NCBI GenBank assembly: GCA_940337035.1
Contig: CALNHX010007632.1
Span: 1 to 64,000 of the forward strand
DNA from: Agriotes lineatus
Lineage: Eukaryota; Arthropoda; Insecta; Coleoptera; Elateridae
Length of the DNA: 64,000 nucleotides
Direction of reading: 5' to 3'
Shown here: positions 58,317 through 64,000 of the stretch, one piece after another
How positions within the stretch are numbered: position 1 is the first letter of the stretch
How the letters are laid out: each line of letters begins with the position of its first letter
Translations under genes and position numbers: made by a program
The notes under the pieces: generated by a model
What the model was told of the DNA's origin: nothing
The model's input: only the letters and a program-made list of their open reading frames with translations
The model's database searches: none

Positions 58317-59033
58317 TATATACGAATCAAATTCATAACGATAGCGCCCATTATTTAAATCACTATCTTTGTCTATTACCAAAAATCCGTGTTTATGACT
58401 ATTCCAGCAATATGCGCACATTTCTTTAAATTGTTCATAAGTCATGTCGGTATTAACATGATCTCGGTAGACCTTCTGTAAATTCATATCGTCCTGCTTA
58501 AACAGCACCAGCATGTTAGCATTATCGCGAATAAGATGTTTAGGAATACATGCATCTGTTTGACAAAGATAGAAACAGTCTATATTTTTATGTCGACCCA
58601 TGCTAAAATATTCTCTCATAACGTCCTGTTTGTCGCAAGCAATGTCATCAAAAATAAAAATGCTGTTAGATTTAGCTTGGTCGGGTGGTACAATGTTCAC
58701 ACCATCGCTGTATGTATAGTAGCCAACCTCAGGAATTAATTGAAACAACATACTTAGATATTCAAACTTTGCTTGAAACAGCGATTTTGAATATATATAA
58801 ATATTTTCGAATCGTACTCCATTAACATCTTTTATTAGCGATATAATGATGTTTGTTTTACCGCAATTCGATGGGCCTAGAATAAGACATCGTATTGTGG
58901 AAGGTAACAACGGTCCGTGTCTCCTGCTTAGAGATGCAGTATGATTATCATGATTTTTTATTGGCAAACTATTTTTTAGTTTAACTACCCTCATGACGTC
59001 TACTTGGAAACTCATACTAAAACTGCTACGCAT
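58251..59033 (-). CDS. FtsK/HerA-type DNA-packaging ATPase, C-terminus replaced by MITE
   Basis: This motor drives element DNA into capsids in Polintons and related viruses. Walker A is CLILGPSNCGKTNIIISLI (about residues 49-67) and Walker B is SIFIFDDIAC. It is followed by a sensor-like FYLCQTDACIPKHLI. The genuine gene part ends at the MITE edge (58317-58318). The last about 22 codons (58251-58316) come from MITE sequence, and the native tail lies stranded on the far side next to 57374. Start: ATG 59031-59033, with in-frame Met codons downstream as alternatives. The ATPase core is intact. Confidence 0.88.
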   Translation of the reverse strand: MRSSFSMSFQVDVMRVVKLKNSLPIKNHDNHTASLSRRHGPLLPSTIRCLILGPSNCGKTNIIISLIKDVNGVRFENIYIYSKSLFQAKFEYLSMLFQLIPEVGYYTYSDGVNIVPPDQAKSNSIFIFDDIACDKQDVMREYFSMGRHKNIDCFYLCQTDACIPKHLIRDNANMLVLFKQDDMNLQKVYRDHVNTDMTYEQFKEMCAYCWNSHKHGFLVIDKDSDLNNGRYRYEFDSYIQCGPLSVQQMGNFFISCTIEI

Positions 59034-59080
59034 ATCTATATATATTAAGATCCTAATCGATCAGTTCTCAGTTCTATATA
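59034..59080. promoter_or_regulatory. 47-bp divergent promoter between ATPase and PLA2 genes
   Basis: A TATA-rich stretch (TATATATATTAA, about 59035-59047) is followed about 25 bp later by two initiator-like TCAGTTCT / TCAGTTCTA copies (59061-59076) and then the ATG at 59081. TATA-to-initiator spacing fits arthropod Pol II core promoters. The same TCAGTTCT word precedes the penton-like gene (about 61189). Confidence 0.55.
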
Positions 59081-60128
59081 ATGGTTCGAGGTCGAAACAA
59101 CAAATCAGTCCATCGCCGACGAGGTGCTGGTGTACTCAATACGCTCATTAATAAATTGCCTTTCGAATTGCACATACCAGGATATCAATATTGCGGGCCT
59201 GGCACAAAACTTGAGAAAAGAATTGCACGAGGAGATCCTGGAATTAACAAATTAGATCAAGCGTGTCGTGAACACGATTTGGCTTATGCAAAACATTCTG
59301 ATAATATGGAGGAACGACATAAAGCTGACAGAATTTTAGCTAAAAATGCTATTGGACGTATTAGAGCTTCAGACGCTAGCTTAGGTGAACGTGTCTCGGC
59401 TGCAGGAGTAGCTACAGCTATGACGGCAAAAGTAAAAATGGGGTTGGGAGCTAAAAATAAAACTGGTAAAAAGAGAAAGAGAACACCTGGAGATACGCTT
59501 ACTTTCAATCAGGTAGTGAAAAAAGCACGAACTGAATTAGGAGGAGGAGGACTGCTGCGAGACTTAAGCGATGCTACAAATATTGCTGTTAAGACAATTA
59601 ATAAAATAAAGAGAAACAAGATTATTAAAACTCCTCGAGTAATACGTGTGCCAAAAACAGGACAGCTATGACGGCAAAAGTAAAAATGGGGTTGGGAGCT
59701 AAAAATAAAACTGGTAAAAAGAGAAAGAGGACACCTGGAGATACGCTTACTTTCAATCAGGTAGTGAAAAAAGCACGAACTGAATTAGGAGGAGGAGGAC
59801 TGCTGCGAGACTTAAGCGATGCTACAAATATTGCTGTTAAGACAATTAATAAAATAAAGAGAAACAAGATTATTAAAACTCCTCGAGTAATACGTGTGCC
59901 AAAAACAGGAGGAATGTTACCCTTGATTCCAATCTTTGCGCGTTAGGAGCTCTTAGCGGTGGAGCTGCAGGAATTGCAAAGGTGGTTAAAGATGCTCAGT
60001 CGGCAAAAAAACAATTAGCAGAGTCTGAAAGACATAATAAAACGATGGAAGCAATAGCTTTAGGTAAAGGGTTATATCTAAAACCTTATAAAAAAGGATA
60101 CGGATCGTTCACGACAAAAAACTTGTAA
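59081..60128 (+). pseudogene. Polinton PLA2-domain protein, broken by internal tandem duplication
   Basis: The N-terminal half (59081-59671 open) carries a phospholipase A2-like domain of the parvovirus-VP1 type. It has YQYCGPGTKLEKR (calcium loop) and LDQACREHDLAYAKH (catalytic His-Asp). In such viruses PLA2 helps virions leave endosomes. A basic, nuclear-type segment follows (KKRKRTPGDTL). A 248-bp direct duplication (59414-59661, repeated at 59662-59909) is not a multiple of three and shifts the frame. A further one-base shift occurs near 59940. The C-terminus (SAKKQLAESERHNKTMEAIA and LYLKPYKKGYGS) ends at TAA 60126-60128. It cannot give a full-length protein in this copy. Confidence 0.82.
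59414..59909 (+). repeat. 248-bp direct tandem duplication inside the PLA2 gene
   Basis: The segment starting ACAGCTATGACGGCAAAAGT occurs at 59414 and again at 59662 with only about one substitution visible (AGAGAAAGAGAAC against AGAGAAAGAGGAC), indicating a young event. Confidence 0.93.
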
Positions 60129-60508
60129 TGCAGCTGCCAAACCGAGCCTTGTCAAATATCGATTTACAATCATACGCTAAACGTTTAAAAATTCCTAACT
60201 TTCGCGGCATATTTATGAGAGATGATTTACCAAAACAGGTTCGAAATATAGAATGCGGCATTGTAAATTTGGATGATAAAACCAATCTTGGTACACATTG
60301 GGTGGCTTACATAAAACGGGGGAAAGATGCAATTTACTTTGACAGTTTTGGAGACTTAAAACCTCCAATAGAAATTGTGAAATATTTGACAAGTGGCAAA
60401 AATGGCAGCTGTCATCCTATTAAATATAATCACCAGGCATTTCAAACTTATGATTGTGTAAATTGTGGGCATTTATGTTCACAATTCTTGCACGATGCCA
60501 TGTGTTAG
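60128..60508 (+). CDS. Adenain-like (Ulp1-fold) cysteine protease
   Basis: 126 residues, the maturation protease (PRO) of Polintons, expected to cleave capsid precursors. Catalytic residues in order are His in LGTHWVAYIK (about residue 58), Asp in IYFDSFGD (about 74), Gln in KYNHQAFQTYDC and the nucleophile Cys in CVNCGHLCSQFL. This is the adenovirus-protease layout. The frame is intact. The ATG overlaps the preceding gene's stop (TAATG), suggesting termination-reinitiation or simply compact packing. Confidence 0.88.
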   Translation: MQLPNRALSNIDLQSYAKRLKIPNFRGIFMRDDLPKQVRNIECGIVNLDDKTNLGTHWVAYIKRGKDAIYFDSFGDLKPPIEIVKYLTSGKNGSCHPIKYNHQAFQTYDCVNCGHLCSQFLHDAMC

Positions 60509-60645
60509 CTTCCTACCAGTTTACTGCGAGAAAAACCTGTCCAGACCTGTCCAGACTTGTCAAGGCTTGCAGATGTGGGGGGATGACGTCATCGTCTGAG
60601 GATGTACTTATAGTGTGGGAATTCTGAATTGTACACATTGGCATT

Positions 60646-61099
60646 ATGAAGCAGCAGCAACGATACTATAAATATCGAATGCAGTTCAACCGCTTTACTA
60701 AAAATCTGGAGAAATTGAACAGAGATATTGAAATATATTGTAAATTAAAAGATATTTCAAAGGAACTTTCTTGTTTGAAATTAAGCGAGCGGCAGCCAGA
60801 CCTGAACTTGTTAATAACCCAGTTTAAACATGACTTGGTGTTGTACGACAAAGATCGCCAGAAGTAAAATCAACAAGCAGGTTCACTTTGACCCGATTGT
60901 TGAAATTCGTCAGAAAGAAGAAGAAGAAGAAGAGGACGATGAACTTCCATACAATTACTGGCAGTTGTGTGCACTCGACAGGATGAGGTTTAAGAATAGA
61001 ATAGATAAAATGTCTCTATTGTTAGAACCTATCTTAAATAAACAATTGCAATGTATACTGAATAAGGATGTAAAAGAAAAAATAAAACCTATTGTTTAA
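60646..61099 (+). pseudogene. Unknown small Polinton protein(s), possibly one gene with a frameshift
   Basis: Two overlapping frames. The first, 60646-60867, is 73 codons, MKQQQRYYKYRMQFNRFTKN onward, basic and helical. The second, 60830-61099, has an acidic run EEEEEEDDELP and then YWQLCALDRMRFKNRIDKM. They overlap by about 38 bp in different frames. They could be one coiled-coil protein split by a frameshift near 60850, or two genes. AATAAA at about 61098 overlaps the stop and serves as a poly(A) signal. Function not recognised. A TATAGTG motif lies about 35 bp upstream. Confidence 0.5.
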
Positions 61100-61217
61100 T
61101 AAAAGTTGTTTTATTTCCAGTAAGATTCTTAGAGAAGGAAGAGGAGGAGAATGTAATTAAAATTAAAGGTCTCTAGATGTTTTGTTTCAGTTCTAGTTAA
61201 ACCGTCTACTATTAAAC

Positions 61218-61994
61218 ATGTCCTGGACGTTTACCTTGTCTGGAAATGAATCTGTTTTCACAGCTCAGTATCCATCCATACATCTGGATCCGGAATCTGA
61301 ATACGTTATAGGATTAATCAGTTTTGAAGCTTATAATACTATACCTAACATTGATTCGAATAATAATAAATTTCATTATACTGATATTGATGGTAAACAA
61401 GCTGTAATTGAAATACCTCACGGTTCATATGAAGTTGCCGATATAAGTCAATATATTAGACATGAACTGGATATAGGTGTAACAAAGTCACCCTCCCCTC
61501 AAGCAGGTAGTGCTAATGATATACTAGAAAAAAATATTGTGCAGCACCAAGCAGAACCTGTGCTACATATTAAGCCTAATAATAACACGCTCAGGAGTGA
61601 AATTAAATCGTCCTTAGCAATCGATTTTACTGCTAAAGATAGTATTGGACAGTTATTAGGGTTCAAACCTAAGAAATTGAAAGCTTATAGTAGATATATT
61701 TCCGATAATCCTGTAGATATATTTAAAGTTAATACTATATGTATTGATTGCAATATCGTAACTGGTACTTATCACAACAGCAATGCTGTACACAGAGTTC
61801 ATCAATTTTTCCCTACAGATCCGCCAGGATTTAAGATTGTAGAAAATCCCTCTAACGTTATATATCTACCAATCAATACGAGAATTATTGATAACATTGT
61901 CATACAAATACTGGATCAAAACGGTAAATTGGTCAATTTCTGCGGAGAAGCCATCACGGTAAGGTTGCATCTCAAGAAACAAAATGGTGGTTAG
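61218..61994 (+). CDS. Penton-like minor capsid protein (predicted single jelly roll)
   Basis: 258 residues, intact. Begins MSWTFTLSGNESVFTAQYPS and has EYVIGLISFEAYNTIPNID and then IEIPHGSYEVADISQYI. I recall this pattern as the conserved Polinton minor capsid protein that sits at capsid vertices. Central region SLAIDFTAKDSIGQLLGFKP and a C-terminal INTRIIDNIVIQILDQNGKL strand-rich end support it. Its position just before the major capsid gene fits. The TCAGTTCT initiator-like motif is about 25 bp upstream of the ATG. Jelly-roll fold is inferred from family knowledge. Confidence 0.75.
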   Translation: MSWTFTLSGNESVFTAQYPSIHLDPESEYVIGLISFEAYNTIPNIDSNNNKFHYTDIDGKQAVIEIPHGSYEVADISQYIRHELDIGVTKSPSPQAGSANDILEKNIVQHQAEPVLHIKPNNNTLRSEIKSSLAIDFTAKDSIGQLLGFKPKKLKAYSRYISDNPVDIFKVNTICIDCNIVTGTYHNSNAVHRVHQFFPTDPPGFKIVENPSNVIYLPINTRIIDNIVIQILDQNGKLVNFCGEAITVRLHLKKQNGG

Positions 61995-62199
61995 ATACAA
62001 CTCTCAGCAGCAGCAGCAGCCGCACCAAACATATATTAGGGATGATCAGTTTGTTTCGAACATCAGTAGGCTGCCTGCAGTCGATAGATTAACATCTGCC
62101 AATAAACTGTTTCTAAAATCTTTAGGTTTGAAGCTAACTGCTACTAGAAGTGACGGTGAGAGGAAAATCAAAAAGAAAAAACATCTGGACTGTTATTAA
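61984..62199 (+). CDS. Small basic protein overlapping the penton-like gene
   Basis: 71 residues. It starts with ATG 11 bp before the penton-like stop, in another frame. Contains a Gln run (QQQQQ), LPAVDRLTSANKLFLKSLGL and a basic KKKKHLD end. No family recognised. The overlap and conserved-looking amphipathic segment suggest a real small structural or DNA-binding protein, but this is inference. Confidence 0.45.
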   Translation: MVVRYNSQQQQQPHQTYIRDDQFVSNISRLPAVDRLTSANKLFLKSLGLKLTATRSDGERKIKKKKHLDCY

Positions 62200-62276
62200 A
62201 TTAAATTTTACTGTTAATATTCGAAAAATTTTAATATTTTGTAATATTAAGAGCGCTTGTTTTACATTAAATAAAA

Positions 62277-63071
62277 ATGACGACTTCTGAAATACTAAAC
62301 GTTACTGAAACAGCTTTTCAAGATAACTCGATTGTCTATGCGGAGAAACATACACATCAGCCTTATTCTTCTACAACATTTAATAATAACGATGAAATAC
62401 GAATACCTATTTTACATCAAGATGTGTACACTTTACCGTGCAACAGTGTTATATGTTTCGAAGGTAAATTGTTAAAGGATGCAGATAGTAAAGCTACTGC
62501 AACGGGATCATTTACAAATTTAGGCATATCTCACCTACTAGATGAAATTAGATATGAACTTAATGGTGTAGTGGTTGATCGTGTAAGAAATGTCGGCATA
62601 ACTGCAACTATGAAAGCCTACGTGTCATATAATTCGACTCAAAGTATTCGCTTGAAGAATGCAGGTTGGACGCCTACAAAAACATCTATTGACGGATTGG
62701 TCGATTCAAAAGGTAATTTTCAGATATTTGTCCCCTGCGAAATGTTGATGGGAGTTTTTGAAGACTTTAGAAAAATTTTACTAAACGTTCGACAAGAATT
62801 AGTACTTATTAGAAGCAATCAAGATTTAAATGCTGTTATTAATACGGTCGATGAAAAACTTAAAGTAGAATTAACAAAAGTCTATTGGAGAGTACCGCAC
62901 ATTTCGGTAGCTGATGTAAATCGTTTAAAATTACTAAAATACATTGAACAAAGTAGTCAGTTGGAAATCAATTTTAGAAGTTGGGAATTGCACGAGTATC
63001 CTGCATTACAACAGTCAAAACGACACACTTGGGCAATAAAAAAAGTTAATCAAGTAGAAACTCCGCGTTAG
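62277..63071 (+). CDS. Double-jelly-roll major capsid protein, C-terminally truncated
   Basis: 264 residues. The N-terminal part has the pattern of the double-jelly-roll coat protein of Polinton-type elements: NNNDEIRIPILHQDVYTLPC, then LDEIRYELNGVVVDRVRNVG, then FVPCEMLMGVFEDFRKILLN and VYWRVPHISVADVNRLKLL. The second jelly roll is missing. The stop codon TAG (63069-63071) is the first three bases of the right inverted-repeat arm, so the duplication has cut the gene. Family members are clearly longer. This copy cannot form a normal capsomer. Confidence 0.82.
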   Translation: MTTSEILNVTETAFQDNSIVYAEKHTHQPYSSTTFNNNDEIRIPILHQDVYTLPCNSVICFEGKLLKDADSKATATGSFTNLGISHLLDEIRYELNGVVVDRVRNVGITATMKAYVSYNSTQSIRLKNAGWTPTKTSIDGLVDSKGNFQIFVPCEMLMGVFEDFRKILLNVRQELVLIRSNQDLNAVINTVDEKLKVELTKVYWRVPHISVADVNRLKLLKYIEQSSQLEINFRSWELHEYPALQQSKRHTWAIKKVNQVETPR

Positions 63072-63100
63072 AAAGCTGTTGACGTGTGAACTAGTTTGAA

Positions 63101-63552
63101 TCTGTCAGTCTGTCTAACTGGCTGTTTACCTGTTTACCTGTCTAGCTGTCTATCTGTCTACCTGTCTAGCTGTCTACCTGTCTACCTGTCTAGCTGTCTA
63201 GCTGTCTACCTGTCTAGCTGTCTACCTGTCTAGCTGTCTAGCTGTCTACCTGTCTACCTGTCTACCAGTCTACCTGTCTAGCTGTCTACCTGTCTAGCTG
63301 TCTACCTGTCTAGCTGTCTACCTGTCTAGCTGTCTACCTGTCTAGCTGTCTACCTGTCTAGCTGTCTACCTGTCTACCTGTCTAGCTGTCTACCTGTCTA
63401 CCTGTCTACCTGTCTATCTGTCTACCTGTCTGTCTGTCTGCCTGCCTGCCTGTTGGTCTGCCTGTCTAGCTGTCTACCTGTCTACCTGTCTAGCTGTCTA
63501 CCTGTTTAGCTGTCTACCTGTCTAGCTGTCCAGCTGTCTACCCGTCTACCGC
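63101..63552. repeat. Minisatellite, 8-bp unit CTGTCTA(C/G), right copy
   Basis: About 56 units, the inverse of the left minisatellite but about 150 bp longer, with local variants such as CTGCCTGC near 63440. Its order of C/G-ending units differs from the left copy. Confidence 0.95.
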
Positions 63553-63571
63553 TTACATACTTGCGCCGATA

Positions 63572-64000
63572 ATGAAATCGAATGTAGCGACAGAACTTAT
63601 TAAAACTAAAAATATTATAAGACAGAAAGTTCGAGCTCTTAAGGAGGGTAAGTTGGTGGAACAACAGCTCCTCGGTAAATTTTTTAAACCTGTTACCGAA
63701 CAAATGCAAAGTGTTGCAAAAGTGATAAATAAAAAAGAGAATCTCCCATCTTCAAAACTAGAATTATTTACACCAAAACCTGTTGATGAAGTATTGTGCG
63801 AAACCACCGAAGATGATTCTAATACGACTATAGCAAACAAATTTCAACCGTCTATTAACATAGAACCGCAAGCTATAAGTTCTTTCTTAGAACAGTATGA
63901 TAAACTTTCTAGGAAATATGTAAGCAATTATCTTATAGAAAGACCAAATCTAGGGAGGTATGAAATTAGATATGATTTTGACAAAAACCAATTTTATTTT
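63572..64000 (+). CDS. DUF8207-like Polinton protein, right-arm copy (partial)
   Basis: Open from ATG 63572-63574 to the window edge (143 codons). It begins MKSNVATELIKTKNIIRQKV, continues through KVINKKEN without the frameshift seen in the left copy, and reaches RPNLGRYEIRYDFDKNQFYF. Differences from the left copy include Ile for Thr, Ser for Pro and Glu for Gly at three positions. It shows the true N-terminus of the family. The rest is outside the window. Confidence 0.8.
   Translation, partial: MKSNVATELIKTKNIIRQKVRALKEGKLVEQQLLGKFFKPVTEQMQSVAKVINKKENLPSSKLELFTPKPVDEVLCETTEDDSNTTIANKFQPSINIEPQAISSFLEQYDKLSRKYVSNYLIERPNLGRYEIRYDFDKNQFYF

Larger units (their letters stand above)
63069..64000 (+). 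repeat. Right arm of the large inverted duplication (continues past window)
   Basis: Inverse of 56591-57373, starting TAGAAAGCTGTTG. It includes the minisatellite and the DUF8207-like gene start. It encloses, with the left arm, 57374-63068. Confidence 0.92.

Overview
This is AT-rich eukaryotic DNA, almost certainly from an insect. The key host gene is the Wnt1 orthologue wingless (wg). Its last two coding exons lie on the + strand at 20628-20926 and 37169-37744, with clean GT/AG splice sites, a 16.2-kb intron and a 3' UTR with poly(A) signals near 38611-38631. The earlier wg exons, including the signal-peptide exon, were not found, so bases 1-20627 may be intron or 5' flank. The repeat content (RTE-like and CR1/Jockey-like LINEs, Penelope with GIY-YIG, mariners, hAT, foldback elements, a tRNA-SINE, a Polinton) fits an arthropod. 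A beetle is a plausible guess, not a demonstrated one. The only complete RNA gene I can support is an intact tRNA-Leu(TAA), minus strand, 54181-54264.

Bases 1-20.6 kb hold decayed LINEs, a mariner relic, several foldback/MITE elements and a large degenerate satellite (8907-12310; monomer about 100 bp, higher-order period about 590-695 bp). They also hold a SINE with a perfect 11-bp target duplication, a GC-rich 1.2-kb terminal-inverted-repeat (TIR) element and a Helitron-like block with a 291-bp tandem repeat. The wg intron (20.9-37.2 kb) is filled with LINE scraps in both orientations, a hAT element with Ac-like ends, a CR1-like LINE pseudogene and small MITEs.

Bases 39-53 kb are a transposon graveyard. 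They contain a TA-flanked mariner relic, a Penelope C-terminus, and a LINE (44139-53221) split by three independent insertions: an antisense younger LINE, a mariner-like element with perfect TIRs that itself carries a foldback element and a MITE, and a rearranged foldback element in the RT domain.

Bases about 53.2-64.0 kb (continuing past the window) are a Polinton/Maverick (adintovirus-like) element. Minus-strand genes are a small conserved ORF, an rve integrase with chromodomain, an unknown protein, a DUF8207-like protein and the FtsK/HerA-type packaging ATPase. Plus-strand genes are a PLA2-domain protein, an adenain-type cysteine protease, small unknowns, a penton-like protein and the N-terminal part of a double-jelly-roll capsid protein. 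The two gene sets diverge from a 47-bp intergenic promoter at 59034-59080. The copy is defective. A large inverted duplication (left arm at least 56591-57373, right arm 63069-64000 and beyond), each arm with an 8-bp-unit minisatellite, cuts off the capsid gene. A 909-bp MITE has replaced the ATPase C-terminus, a 248-bp tandem duplication breaks the PLA2 gene, and several genes carry frameshifts. No DNA polymerase B gene is present in the window.
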